Of a DNA stretch of 38,283 bases, positions 24,977 to 34,577 are shown piece after piece. Where the stretch lies: the NCBI GenBank assembly GCA_947473355.1, contig CANJCQ010000040.1, positions 1 through 38,283 on the forward strand, in the 5' to 3' direction. The stretch comes from Sphingomonadaceae bacterium. Lineage in GTDB: Bacteria > Pseudomonadota > Alphaproteobacteria > Sphingomonadales > Sphingomonadaceae. The position numbers were made by a program, and so were the translations under genes. The notes beneath the pieces were generated by a model, which saw only the letters and a program-made list of their open reading frames with translations, did not search any database and was not told the DNA's origin. Each line of letters begins with the position of its first letter. Within the stretch, counting starts at the first letter, position 1.

Positions 24977-27900
24977 TGGCGGGCCTGATGCCTCCGCCCG
25001 AAGCTGATCCCGACACTGCCGAACCCGTGCCTGCGCGGCGGAGGCCGAGATGGCTGCGTATCATGGCATTTCCGCTGGTGCTTGCCGCCCTGGCTGCATT
25101 TGCCCTGTTCCTGCTCGATACGTCGCTTGGCCACCGTCTGATCGCCGATCGCATTGCTGCCTTTGCGCCACCGTCCGGGCTGCGCATTTCAATCGGCCGC
25201 ATCGATGGCTCGATCTATGGCAAGGCGCGTCTCAACGATGTCAGTCTGGCCGACCCGCAGGGCGTCTTCGTGCGGGTGCCCGAGGCAGAGCTCGACTGGC
25301 GGCCGATCAACTGGATCACGGCTGGTCTCGATATTCGCAAACTGACGCTGCGGCGCGGCACGCTGCTGCGCGTTCCCAGGCTCAAGCCCGGTGATCCCAG
25401 TGCGCCGATCCTGCCGGGCTTCGACATCCGCATCGATCACCTCGCCATCGAACGTCTGAACGTCGCCAAGGAGGTGTTCGGGCAGGCACGGCGTGTCGAT
25501 TTGACTGCCGGGGTGCTCATTCGCAAAGGCAGCGCGCTGATCCGCGCTGATGGCAAACTTGGCGGCGGCGACCGGCTGTTCGCGCTGCTCGATGCCGAAC
25601 CGGACCGGGATCGCTTCGATCTTAAACTGGACTATGGCGCTCCCAAAGGCGGATTGCTGGCCGGGCTCGCCGGGGTTCAGGATAGTCTTCAACTAGGGAT
25701 TGGCGGCACGGGTAGCTGGAAGCACTGGGACGGGGCATTGCTTGCCCAGATTGGCGGCAAGCGCGTCGCCGCATTGCAACTGACCAATCGGGCAGGGTCA
25801 TACGGTTTGCTTGGCCTGGCCTGGCCGGAGGATCATTTGAGCGGTCTCGCGGCGCGTGCAGCAGGACGCTCTGTCGCGATTTCGGGCCATGGGACACTGA
25901 CCAATCGAATTCTGGATGGCGATCTCGGGCTGATCGGCGAGGGCCTGTCGGTGCAGGGCCGGGGCGGGGTGGACCTTGGCGGCAATCACTTCAATGGCCT
26001 TCGTCTCGCCGCTGTACTTCGGGCGCCTGGAGCGCTGGTTCCTGGGGTGGGGCTTGAAGGGACTCGGCTGACTGCCGAACTGGAGGGTCCCTTCCGGAAC
26101 CTGACAGCCACGCATCAGCTGAGCATCGCCCGGTTGACCAGTGGCACAACCCGGATCGAATCCCTGAATCAAGCCGGCAGGGCAAGTTATGATGGTACCA
26201 GTTGGACTATTCCGCTCGATGCGTCTGCCGCGCGCGTGGTCACTGGCGATGCCGGGCTTGACGCCAGACTGGTGAACCTGCGCGCCAAAGGATTGTTGAC
26301 CCTGGTCGGCACGAAGGTCTCCTCCGACGACCTTGCCCTGTCGGCACCCGGATCCACTGCCCGGTTGGCCCTGCGCGGCGACACTGCGCTTGGCGGCTAT
26401 GCCCTAGCGGGTCCGGCAGCAGTGCAGGGCTTTCCCATTCCCGATATTGGCAACGCCGATGCAGCTGGGCGGGTAGTCTTCGCATTCGGCAACGGCTTAT
26501 GGTCGCTTGATACCACGCTCAGTGGCCGCATGGGCCGGGTCGACAATGCCACTTTGACGAGCCTTGCCGGCATTGGCATCCGATTCGGCGGTCATTTCAA
26601 GCTTGGCGGCAACCAACCGCTGCTGTTCGAGCATGCGACGCTGAGCGGCAGCAAACTGGCGCTGGGCCTTGCCGGTCGCCGCTTGCCGGATGGGCGCACG
26701 ACTCTGACCGGACGGGGCAAGCAGACTGACTATGGTCCCTTCACTGTCGAGGCGGATATCGCCGGCGATGGCCCCCATGCGGTGTTGGTGTTCGCTGATC
26801 CGCTGCCCGCGGCAGGCCTAAAGGATGTGCGCGTGGCGCTGTCGCCGGTTGCCCAGGGCTTCCGCATCGAAACGCGCGGCGAATCGTCGCTCGGTGCATT
26901 TAACGGCTTGCTCGGGCTGTTTGCGCAGAGCGACGGCCCGACGCGGATTGAGGTTGAGAAATTTGAAGTCTGGAAAACCGCGATAACTGGCAGGCTGGCA
27001 CTTGATAACGGCTTTGCCAGCGGCAATCTCGCCCTTGCTGGCGGCGGGATCAGCGGCACCATTGGTCTGGCCGCACGCGATGGTGGGCAAGGCTTTACCC
27101 TGGCGCTGGCGGCCAGTGATGCGAGCTTTGGCGGGGCTGCCCCCTTGACCATTGCAACCGGCCGTCTCGATGCCTCCGGGCTGCTGCGCAAAGGGTATAG
27201 CACGGTTACCGGCAACCTGCTGGGACAGGGCATCGGGCGAGGGCAGTTGTTCATCGGGCGATTGGCCGCGAACGCCAGACTGACTGATGGGGCGGGGCAG
27301 GTTACGGCCTCGCTGGCCGGGCGGCGTGGCAGCCGATTTGAGCTACAACTGCTTGGAGATGTCGCGCCGCAGCGCCTTTCAGTTGCGGGGCAAGGTCAGT
27401 TTGCCGGACAGCGCATCATGATGCCGCGCCGCGCAATTTTAACTCGCGAGGATGAAGGTTGGCGTCTTGCTCCAACCCAGATTGATTTTGCCGGAGGCCG
27501 GGCGATTGCATCGGGTCTGGCAGGAGGAAGCACCAGCGATCTGCACCTTGCGCTGGCGAACATGCCGCTGTCGCTGGCAGATGTGGTGATTGCGGATCTC
27601 GGGCTGGGGGGCAAGATCTCGGGACTGGTCAATTATCATCATGCACGCGGCGCTCCGCCGACTGGCGATGTTAAGGTCCGGATTGCGGGGATGACACGTT
27701 CCGGGCTCGTTTTGACGTCGAGGCCGGCCGATGTTTCGCTGGCCGGACAATTGCTGGCGGATCGTCTCGAGATGCGCGCGATTGTCAGCGAAGGCGGCGC
27801 GGTTCGGGGCAGGGTCCAGGGCCGGATTTCCGGTCTCGCACGTGATGGCGCACTGGCGGACCGCATCCAGAACGGGGCACTGTTTGCACAACTGCGCTAT

Positions 27901-29163
27901 GCCGGCCCAGCCGATGTGCTGTGGCGGCTTGCCGCGATCGACAGCTTCGATCTGACCGGGCCGCTGTCAGTCGCTGCCGACATAACCGGCTCTCCCGCCG
28001 ATCCCTCGTTTCGTGGGTCCTTGGCCGGCAACGGACTGCAGTTGCAGAGCGCGCTCACCGGGACCAGCGTTACAGGCCTGAGCGCGCAAGGCAGCTTTTC
28101 AGGCTCGCGGCTGGTTCTGTCGGGCTTCTCCGGCCAGACAGCGGGCGGCGGAACAATTGGCGGCAGCGGCAACTTTGATTTCACCGGGCTTGGCGAACAC
28201 GGGCCGACGATCGATCTGCGGCTGGCGGCGCACAATGCGCGGCTGCTCGCCCGCGACGATATGGGGGCAACCGTCACCGGGCCGCTGGCAATCCGTTCGG
28301 ATGGAAATGGCGGCGTCATCGCTGGCCGGCTGGCGATTGATCGCGCCAGCTGGCAGCTTGGCCGGGGCTCTGCCGCCGAGCAATTGCCCCAGATCCGCAC
28401 CCGCGAAATCAATCGGCCAGCCGACCAGATTGCGCCACGCGGCGAAGACACGCCGTGGCGCTTTCTGATCGATGCCAAGGGGCCCGGCCGGGTCGACGTG
28501 CGCGGGCTGGGGCTCGACAGTGAATGGAGCGCCGATATCCAGTTGCGCGGCGACACGGCAAAGCCCGCAATCCGGGGCCGGGCCGATCTTGTGCGCGGCG
28601 GCTATGAATTTGCCGGCAAGCGCTTTGAAATGCAGCGCGGCCGGATAGTCTTCGACGGTTCCAGCCCACCTGACCCGCGGCTCGATATAATCGCGGAAGA
28701 TCAGCAGAGCGGACTGACTGCCCGAATTGCGGTGTCCGGCACTGCGCTTCGCCCGGTCATTGCCTTCTCGTCAACCCCGGCTTTGCCTGACGAAGAGCTG
28801 CTGTCGCGGTTGCTGTTCGGCCAATCAATAGCCAACATATCGGCCCCCGAAGCGTTACAGCTGGGTGCTGCACTCGCATCGCTGAAGGGCGGCGGGGGGC
28901 TCGATCCGATCAACAAGTTGCGCAAGGCGGTCGGGCTTGACCGGCTGCGAATTGTTCCCGCCGATGTCGCGACCGGTCGCGGCACCAGCGTTGCGGCCGG
29001 CAAATACATCACCCGTCGCCTCTATGCCGAAGTCATCAGCGACGGGCGCGGCTATAATGCCACGCAGCTGGAATTCCGGGTGACCAGTTGGCTGTCGTTG
29101 TTGTCTGCAGTTTCGACGATTGGCCGCGAAAGCATCAACGCGCGGATCAGCAAGGACTATTGA
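24976..29163 (+). CDS. tamB: Translocation/assembly module protein TamB
   Basis: A 1395-residue inner-membrane-anchored periplasmic protein of the AsmA-like bridge family. A basic amino terminus (RRRPRWLR) precedes one membrane helix at about residues 30-50. A long run of short beta strands follows, as expected for a hydrophobic-groove beta-taco fold that carries phospholipid. The carboxy-terminal TamB domain is clear from about residue 1100: GLGLDSEWSADIQLRG, FEMQRGRIVFDGSSPPDPRL, DEELLSRLLFGQS and the terminal FRVTSWLSL. The length is near the E. coli protein (1259). It overlaps tamA by one base, so they form one operon. Confidence 0.93.
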   Translation: MAGLMPPPEADPDTAEPVPARRRPRWLRIMAFPLVLAALAAFALFLLDTSLGHRLIADRIAAFAPPSGLRISIGRIDGSIYGKARLNDVSLADPQGVFVRVPEAELDWRPINWITAGLDIRKLTLRRGTLLRVPRLKPGDPSAPILPGFDIRIDHLAIERLNVAKEVFGQARRVDLTAGVLIRKGSALIRADGKLGGGDRLFALLDAEPDRDRFDLKLDYGAPKGGLLAGLAGVQDSLQLGIGGTGSWKHWDGALLAQIGGKRVAALQLTNRAGSYGLLGLAWPEDHLSGLAARAAGRSVAISGHGTLTNRILDGDLGLIGEGLSVQGRGGVDLGGNHFNGLRLAAVLRAPGALVPGVGLEGTRLTAELEGPFRNLTATHQLSIARLTSGTTRIESLNQAGRASYDGTSWTIPLDASAARVVTGDAGLDARLVNLRAKGLLTLVGTKVSSDDLALSAPGSTARLALRGDTALGGYALAGPAAVQGFPIPDIGNADAAGRVVFAFGNGLWSLDTTLSGRMGRVDNATLTSLAGIGIRFGGHFKLGGNQPLLFEHATLSGSKLALGLAGRRLPDGRTTLTGRGKQTDYGPFTVEADIAGDGPHAVLVFADPLPAAGLKDVRVALSPVAQGFRIETRGESSLGAFNGLLGLFAQSDGPTRIEVEKFEVWKTAITGRLALDNGFASGNLALAGGGISGTIGLAARDGGQGFTLALAASDASFGGAAPLTIATGRLDASGLLRKGYSTVTGNLLGQGIGRGQLFIGRLAANARLTDGAGQVTASLAGRRGSRFELQLLGDVAPQRLSVAGQGQFAGQRIMMPRRAILTREDEGWRLAPTQIDFAGGRAIASGLAGGSTSDLHLALANMPLSLADVVIADLGLGGKISGLVNYHHARGAPPTGDVKVRIAGMTRSGLVLTSRPADVSLAGQLLADRLEMRAIVSEGGAVRGRVQGRISGLARDGALADRIQNGALFAQLRYAGPADVLWRLAAIDSFDLTGPLSVAADITGSPADPSFRGSLAGNGLQLQSALTGTSVTGLSAQGSFSGSRLVLSGFSGQTAGGGTIGGSGNFDFTGLGEHGPTIDLRLAAHNARLLARDDMGATVTGPLAIRSDGNGGVIAGRLAIDRASWQLGRGSAAEQLPQIRTREINRPADQIAPRGEDTPWRFLIDAKGPGRVDVRGLGLDSEWSADIQLRGDTAKPAIRGRADLVRGGYEFAGKRFEMQRGRIVFDGSSPPDPRLDIIAEDQQSGLTARIAVSGTALRPVIAFSSTPALPDEELLSRLLFGQSIANISAPEALQLGAALASLKGGGGLDPINKLRKAVGLDRLRIVPADVATGRGTSVAAGKYITRRLYAEVISDGRGYNATQLEFRVTSWLSLLSAVSTIGRESINARISKDY

Positions 29164-29204
29164 TTTCAGGGATTACCGCTGGGTGCGGTCAATAGGCGCA
29201 ACCC

Positions 29205-29570
29205 CTATACATGTGGTGGAGCGTTGGGAATCAGTGGTGCCGGCAGGCCAGCGGCGGTGAGGATGCCACTGATGCCGCCCCATAGGGCATTGGCCACGGT
29301 ATTCCACGCCTTCTCGATAGTCAGCGCGGTTAGCATGGCGACCGAGCGCGCCATATTGATGGTGTTGTTCTCCAGGCCCTTGAGGAAATGCTGGTATAGG
29401 GCGTCGTTGGTGCGCAAATCGCCATTGGCCCGCTGATCCGCGATGAACTGGGCCTGCTCAGCCAGCAGTTTGCCCTGGTCCTCGACAAAGTGCGAAATCA
29501 GCGAAAAGCCATCGCCCAGTTCGCCGCGCAATGCATCGCGAATATCGGCAAGGATTTGTGCGGCGCTCAT
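29205..29570 (-). CDS. Uncharacterised 121-residue protein
   Basis: A 121-residue protein with an AAGGA ribosome-binding site before the ATG. The first ~85 residues are helical and fairly charged (ILADIRDALRGELGDGFSLI; LAEQAQFIADQRANG). They are followed by a mildly hydrophobic segment (TVANALWGGISGILTAAGLPAPLIP). There is no signal peptide and no cysteine. It lies 17 bases after the lipoprotein gene, apparently in the same operon, and is convergent with tamB. I do not recognise the family. The pattern would suit a small amphipathic or membrane-associated protein. Confidence 0.65.
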   Translation of the reverse strand: MSAAQILADIRDALRGELGDGFSLISHFVEDQGKLLAEQAQFIADQRANGDLRTNDALYQHFLKGLENNTINMARSVAMLTALTIEKAWNTVANALWGGISGILTAAGLPAPLIPNAPPHV

Positions 29571-29587
29571 GGCGGGGTCCTTCTGGT

Positions 29588-30109
29588 TTAGCGTTTCAGT
29601 GCCGATTCGACAGTCAGCGCCTGCTTGATCGCTGATTCATATTCGCGGGCAAAGCCGCCAATGATGATCGGGGTCAGGTCGCCTGCGTGATGCGAGGCTC
29701 GCATGGTCCTCAGTGTATCGACGATCTGGGCGATTGCTGCCGGAGACGCGTTGAGACATGCGGCGGGATTATCTTTGCTGTTGCAGAAAGATTCAAAGAT
29801 CTTGGTTTTGGCCAGCCGCGAAGCCAGCGGCGGCATGGGCCGCGCGGCGGCGCGATAGCGAAGCTCAGAAAAGGTCCCGATCAGTTCGGCATATTCGCCG
29901 GAATAGTTCTTGAATTCGCTTGCGGATGCGCCTTCATCCAGTTTGGCGAACAGGATCAACGTTTGCTTGTTGGCCCCGGACAGCCCCTCGGCAAGATTGG
30001 CATCATAGGCAGGAACCAGACCAATCGTGCAGGCCGATAGGGCTAGCGCGAACAGCAGGGTGACGATCCGCAGTGGCCAGGCCACGACTTGCTGTCGCTT
30101 CTGCTGCAT
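29588..30109 (-). CDS. Lipoprotein of unknown function
   Basis: A 173-residue predicted lipoprotein. The ATG at 30109 is chosen because it gives a normal signal peptide: basic start (MQQKRQQ), hydrophobic core (IVTLLFALAL) and lipobox LSAC with the lipidated cysteine at about residue 27. GGGAG lies about 10 bases upstream. An in-frame ATG at 30154 would put 15 unneeded residues before it. The mature part is helical, with two more cysteines (FCNSKDNPAACL) that may form a disulfide. It is paired with the small protein downstream. Neither has a domain that I recognise. Confidence 0.75.
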   Translation of the reverse strand: MQQKRQQVVAWPLRIVTLLFALALSACTIGLVPAYDANLAEGLSGANKQTLILFAKLDEGASASEFKNYSGEYAELIGTFSELRYRAAARPMPPLASRLAKTKIFESFCNSKDNPAACLNASPAAIAQIVDTLRTMRASHHAGDLTPIIIGGFAREYESAIKQALTVESALKR

Positions 30110-30174
30110 TGTTGCCAAGCTCCCTGTCACTTCGCCGAAACCCGATTCAAGCACATGTAGCCCTGGCCAACAAC

Positions 30175-30202
30175 GAAAAAACCCGGACCTTGCGGCCCGG
30201 GT
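30175..30202 (-). terminator. Rho-independent terminator of glnA
   Basis: On the minus strand AACCCGGGCC and GGTCCGGGTT pair around a GCAA tetraloop with one mismatch, followed by a run of at least six T. It begins about 30 bases after the glnA stop codon, which makes it a textbook intrinsic terminator. Confidence 0.88.
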
Positions 30203-30231
30203 TCAATCTTGTAGCACTAATCCGGATGGGA

Positions 30232-31644
30232 TCAGCCGCTGTAATACATGTCAAACTCGACCGGCGAGGGCGACATTTCCCAGCGCGCCACTTCCGGCCA
30301 CTTCAGTTCGAGATAGGCCTCGATCTGGTCCATGGTGAACACGCCGCCCTTCAGCAGGAATTCGTGATCGGCGGTCAGGCTGTCGAGCGCTTCGCGCAGC
30401 GAACCGCAGACAGTCGGGACCTGGGCCAGCTCTTCGGGCGGCAAATCGTAGAGGTTCTTGTCCATCGCCTCGCCGGGATGGATCTTGTTCTGGATCCCGT
30501 CGATGCCTGCCATCAGCATGGCAGAAGTGGCGAGATAGGAATTGGCCAGCGGATCGGGGAAACGGAACTCAACGCGCTTGGCCTTCTCGCCCGCACCATA
30601 AGGGATGCGGCAGGAGGCAGAGCGGTTGCGTGCCGAATAGGCGAGCAGCACAGGAGCCTCATAGCCCGGCACCAGCCGCTTGTAGCTGTTGGTGGTCGGG
30701 TTGGTGAAGGCGTTGATTGCCTTGGCATGCTTGATCACGCCGCCGATGAAATAGAGGCAAGTGTCGGACAGGCCGGCATAGCCGCTTCCGGCAAAGGTGT
30801 TCTTGCCCTTGTTCCAGATAGACATGTGGGTGTGCATGCCCGAACCGTTGTCCTGCTTGATCGGCTTGGGCATGAAGGTTGCCGTCTTGCCATATGCCTG
30901 GGCGACCATTTTCACGACGTACTTGTAGATCTGGATACGGTCGCAGGTTTCGACCAGCTTGCCGAAGGTCAGGCCCAGCTCATGCTGACTGGCCGCAACT
31001 TCGTGGTGATGCTTGTCCATGGGCAAGCCCATTTCCTTGAGCGTCGAGACCATTTCGGCACGGATGTCGGTGGTCACATCGACCGGACCGACCGGGAAAT
31101 AGCCGCCCTTGGCACGGGGGCGGTGGCCCATGTTGCCGCTTTCATAGCTGGTGCCGCTATTGGTTGGCAGTTCGACATCGTCGAGCTTGTAGGAGCTCGA
31201 GTTGTAGGTGTTGTCGAACTCGACACTGTCGAACATGAAGAATTCGGGTTCGGGGCCGATGAAGATGGTGTCGCCAAGGCCGGTCGATTTGAGATAGCTC
31301 TCGGCGCGCTTGGCGGTCGAGCGCGGGTCGCGCGAATAGAGCGAACCATCTGAAGGTTCGACAATGTCGCAGACCAGGATCATCATCGGCGTTGCCGAGA
31401 ACGGATCGACATAAACCGCATCGAGATCCGGCTTGAGGATCATGTCGGACTCGTTGATGGCCTTCCAGCCTTCGATCGATGAACCGTCGAACATCAGGCC
31501 GTCGGTAAGCTCATCTTCGCCGATCACGTCGGAACACATCGTCAGGTGATGCCAGATTCCCTTGGGATCAGTGAAGCGGACATCGACCCATTCGATCTCT
31601 TCATCCTTGATGCGCTTCAGAATTTGAGCAGGAGTATTCGCCAT
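30232..31644 (-). CDS. glnA: Glutamine synthetase, type I
   Basis: A 470-residue dodecameric enzyme that makes glutamine from glutamate and ammonia with ATP. The start at 31644 (MANTPAQILKRIKDEE) gives the family's length; an in-frame ATG 13 codons earlier is unlikely. Motifs are FDGSSIEGWKAINESDM, the metal-binding GPEPEFFMFD, KHHHEVAASQHELG, KPIKQDNGSGMHTHMS, NPTTNSYKRLVPGYEAP and NRSASCRIP. The adenylylation site KNLYDLPPEE is present, so it should be regulated by GlnE. It follows glnB after 41 bases, under the same likely sigma-54 promoter. Confidence 0.97.
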   Translation of the reverse strand: MANTPAQILKRIKDEEIEWVDVRFTDPKGIWHHLTMCSDVIGEDELTDGLMFDGSSIEGWKAINESDMILKPDLDAVYVDPFSATPMMILVCDIVEPSDGSLYSRDPRSTAKRAESYLKSTGLGDTIFIGPEPEFFMFDSVEFDNTYNSSSYKLDDVELPTNSGTSYESGNMGHRPRAKGGYFPVGPVDVTTDIRAEMVSTLKEMGLPMDKHHHEVAASQHELGLTFGKLVETCDRIQIYKYVVKMVAQAYGKTATFMPKPIKQDNGSGMHTHMSIWNKGKNTFAGSGYAGLSDTCLYFIGGVIKHAKAINAFTNPTTNSYKRLVPGYEAPVLLAYSARNRSASCRIPYGAGEKAKRVEFRFPDPLANSYLATSAMLMAGIDGIQNKIHPGEAMDKNLYDLPPEELAQVPTVCGSLREALDSLTADHEFLLKGGVFTMDQIEAYLELKWPEVARWEMSPSPVEFDMYYSG

Positions 31645-31685
31645 GTGGATTTGCCCTTTTGTTGAAATGGAGGGGTTGAACAAAA

Positions 31686-32132
<447 letters not shown>

Positions 32133-32209
32133 TTAGGGCAAGCTGGCGGCGCGGAAAAGAGCCGAATTGCAACATTTGTTTGTGGCATGGCCGGGCGCAG
32201 CAATGGATA

Positions 32210-32226
32210 AGCGCGGAATTGGCGCA
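32210..32226. promoter_or_regulatory. Possible NtrC enhancer site
   Basis: AGCGCGGAATTGGCGCA contains GCGC-N7-GCGC, close to the dyad GCAC-N7-GTGC recognised by NtrC. It sits about 95 bases upstream of the sigma-54 promoter, a normal enhancer distance. The match is short and could be chance in GC-rich DNA. Confidence 0.35.
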
Positions 32227-32270
32227 AGTTGTGACCAAATATCAGGCAAGCCCTGCTTAATGCTTGGGCA

Positions 32271-33194
32271 TCAAAGCCTGAGCCCGCGCGTTTCTTCCAG
32301 GCCAGCCATAAGATTGAGGTTTTGCACTGCCGCACCGCTTGCGCCCTTACCCAGATTGTCGAGCACAGCGACCAGACGCGCCTGATTGCCGTCCCTTGCG
32401 CCAAACACATAGAGGTCGAGCCGGTCGCTGGGCTCCATCGCGCCGCGCAGCAGCAGTTCATCGGGCAAATCGTCGCGGACATTGACCACCGCGCTGTCCG
32501 CGTAGTGATCGGCCAGACAGTCACGCAGTCCGTCGGTCGAGGCAGCGCGAGCCATCTGGCCGAGGTGGACAGGTATCTCGACGATCATGCCGCGATGCGC
32601 CGGGATCACCGCAGGCGAAAACAGCGGAGCATGGGCGAGGCCGCAACGCGCTTGCATCTCGGGGACATGCTTGTGTCCCAGCGTCAGGGCATAATCGCGA
32701 TAGGCAATGCCCGGATCGCCCTCGTACCGCGCAATCAGCGCCTTGCCGCCGCCCGAATAGCCCGACACGGCATGGCAGCTGTAGGGCCAGTCCGACGGCA
32801 GCAGGCCATGGTTGATCAGCGGTGCCAGCAGAGCAATGAAGCCAGTGGAATAGCAACCGGGATTGCTGACCAGCGGCGCCGAGGCAATCTTGTCGCGGCC
32901 GGTCACTTCGGGGAAACCGAAGGTCCAGCCATCGGCTACCCGGTGTGCGCTTGAGGCGTCGATGATCCGAACCTTCGCTCCATCGGCCAGCGAAACGGCA
33001 TCACGCGCTGCGTCATCGGGCAGGCAGAGAATTGCGAAATCGGCTGCATGATAGGCGTCGCGGCGGGCTTGGCCCTGCTTGCGCTGTTCGTCATCGAGCA
33101 AGAGCAAGCTGAATTCGCCGCGACCCGTCAGCCGATCGACAATTTCGAGCCCGGTAGTGCCGACTGCGCCGTCGATGAAGACCGTGCTGGTCAT
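32271..33194 (-). CDS. argC: N-acetyl-gamma-glutamyl-phosphate reductase, type 2
   Basis: A 307-residue NADPH-dependent reductase of arginine biosynthesis. The ATG at 33194 overlaps the stop of the upstream SH3 gene (ATGA) and gives MTSTVFIDGAVGTTG, with the Rossmann GxxGxxG variant. The active-site cysteine is in SNPGCYSTGFIALL. AVSGYSGGGKALI and GHKHVPEMQ are further family marks. The length (~310) identifies the short type 2 form common in Alphaproteobacteria. No other arg gene is in the window. Confidence 0.94.
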   Translation of the reverse strand: MTSTVFIDGAVGTTGLEIVDRLTGRGEFSLLLLDDEQRKQGQARRDAYHAADFAILCLPDDAARDAVSLADGAKVRIIDASSAHRVADGWTFGFPEVTGRDKIASAPLVSNPGCYSTGFIALLAPLINHGLLPSDWPYSCHAVSGYSGGGKALIARYEGDPGIAYRDYALTLGHKHVPEMQARCGLAHAPLFSPAVIPAHRGMIVEIPVHLGQMARAASTDGLRDCLADHYADSAVVNVRDDLPDELLLRGAMEPSDRLDLYVFGARDGNQARLVAVLDNLGKGASGAAVQNLNLMAGLEETRGLRL

Positions 33195-33550
33195 GACAGC
33201 TCTGCCAGCTGCCCCAGCGCAACGTAGCCAACCGGCCCGCTCTCGCCATCTGCCTGGCCCCAGGCCCATTCTCCGGCAATGTCGAGCACGCCAAATGACG
33301 AGCCGTGCCCAAGTGCTTCGAGCACTTCAGCATCGACCCTGGCGGCGGCCAGCAGCGCTGTGCCCTCCGCACCGATCACGCGCGCTTGCGGCACGGCATA
33401 GTGTGGCACGAAGTAGGAACCGGCGAGCCGGATATCCGCAAGGTCGCCGCGCACCGGGGTGTTGCGCGGGTCGGCGATGCGCATGGGCCCGCGCATTACA
33501 AAGCTTTTGCCGTCAAGATTTGCAGGATTGTTCAATTTACGCATGTCCAT
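33191..33550 (-). CDS. Stand-alone SH3-like domain protein related to the NlpC/P60 peptidase N-terminus
   Basis: A 119-residue protein. The likely ATG is 33550 (MDMRKLNNPAN); the start is uncertain because no good ribosome-binding site is visible. The stretch from IADPRNTPVRGDLADIRLAG through SYFVPHYAVPQARVIG resembles the amino-terminal SH3 domain of NlpC/P60 cell-wall peptidases in this order. LGHGSSFGVLDIAGEWAWG and VGYVALGQL follow as the remaining strands. The catalytic NlpC/P60 domain (Cys-His-His) that should follow is absent: the gene stops and overlaps argC by four bases. It may be a truncated peptidase gene or a genuine binding module. Confidence 0.65.
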   Translation of the reverse strand: MDMRKLNNPANLDGKSFVMRGPMRIADPRNTPVRGDLADIRLAGSYFVPHYAVPQARVIGAEGTALLAAARVDAEVLEALGHGSSFGVLDIAGEWAWGQADGESGPVGYVALGQLAELS

Positions 33551-33785
33551 AGGGAGAGAGGGCGCGCTATACCGTTCCGATCCGTTTAGGCAAGCTGGGG
33601 AGGGCAGGTCATGGCCCAAGAGCGAAGCGCCTGGTCTGATGAAGTCTGCCTTTACCGCGCGATAGAATGTCGACCTTTTCGATAGAGAGTGAATGCCATA
33701 GGCGACGCATGGCGCTCGTCAGTATGGCAATTTCAGGTTAGGCCAATGCGGCTGCGCCTTTCCCGATCAGCAGGACCGGACATCG

Positions 33786-34577
33786 ATGCATATATTTGCA
33801 CAATTCGACCTGCTTCATGCCATCGCTGGCATGCTGGTGGGTGTTCTCGTTGGCATGACCGGGGTTGGCGGCGGATCGCTGATGACGCCGCTGCTGGTTC
33901 TGATGTTTGGAGTTTCTGCGCAGACCGCCGTTGGCACTGATTTACTCTATGCGGCAACCACCAAGATGGCTGGCACTGCGGTGCACGGCTGGCGAGCGAC
34001 GGTCGATTGGAAGATTGTCCGCCGCCTTGCCGCAGGTAGCATCCCGACAGCCTGCGCCACTTTGATTTTTCTATCGAGCTTTGGCCGGATCGGGAAATCG
34101 ACCGAACATATCATATTGATAACTCTGGGCGGTATGCTGGTTCTGACTTCGATTGCGGTGTTCTTTCAGCGGCGTCTGATTGCGATAGCTCTGGCGCGGG
34201 AGCCGATGGAACCCCGCAGTGCGGGGATTTCAACAATTCTGCTGGGGGCCGTCATCGGCCTGCTGGTGTCGATAAGCTCGGTCGGCGCCGGTGCGATCGG
34301 GGTAACCGCGCTGCTGATGCTCTATCCCAAGCTGCCGATCTCGCGGATAGTTGGGACCGATATTGCCCATGCGGTGCCGCTCGCCTTGGTCAGCGGATTT
34401 GGCCACTGGCTGATCGGCGACGTCAACATGGTGCTGCTGGGCAACCTGCTGATCGGCTCGATCCCCGGGGTGATCGTCGGCAGCCTGATATCCACCCGCG
34501 CACCAGACGGCCTTCTGCGCCCGGCGCTGGCGCTGGTCATGCTGGCTTCGGGCATCAAGTTGCTGACTCAGATCTAG
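33786..34577 (+). CDS. TSUP family transporter (sulfite exporter TauE/SafE type)
   Basis: A 263-residue inner-membrane protein of the TauE/SafE family. It has about seven or eight hydrophobic segments in two related halves, each opening with a glycine-rich loop: GMLVGVLVGMTGVGGGSLMTP and GLLVSISSVGAGAIGVTAL. GTDLLYAATTK and GTDIAHAVPLA are the paired repeat motifs after the second helix of each half. Members move sulfite, sulfoacetate or other organosulfur anions. The substrate is not shown. It is convergent with the molybdoenzyme, the two stop codons sharing a CTAG palindrome at 34574-34577. Confidence 0.9.
   Translation: MHIFAQFDLLHAIAGMLVGVLVGMTGVGGGSLMTPLLVLMFGVSAQTAVGTDLLYAATTKMAGTAVHGWRATVDWKIVRRLAAGSIPTACATLIFLSSFGRIGKSTEHIILITLGGMLVLTSIAVFFQRRLIAIALAREPMEPRSAGISTILLGAVIGLLVSISSVGAGAIGVTALLMLYPKLPISRIVGTDIAHAVPLALVSGFGHWLIGDVNMVLLGNLLIGSIPGVIVGSLISTRAPDGLLRPALALVMLASGIKLLTQI

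Noticed and set aside
30073..31353. A 426-codon plus-strand open frame opposite glnA
   Set aside because: It covers the antisense of glutamine synthetase motifs and crosses the glnA terminator; no recognisable protein features.
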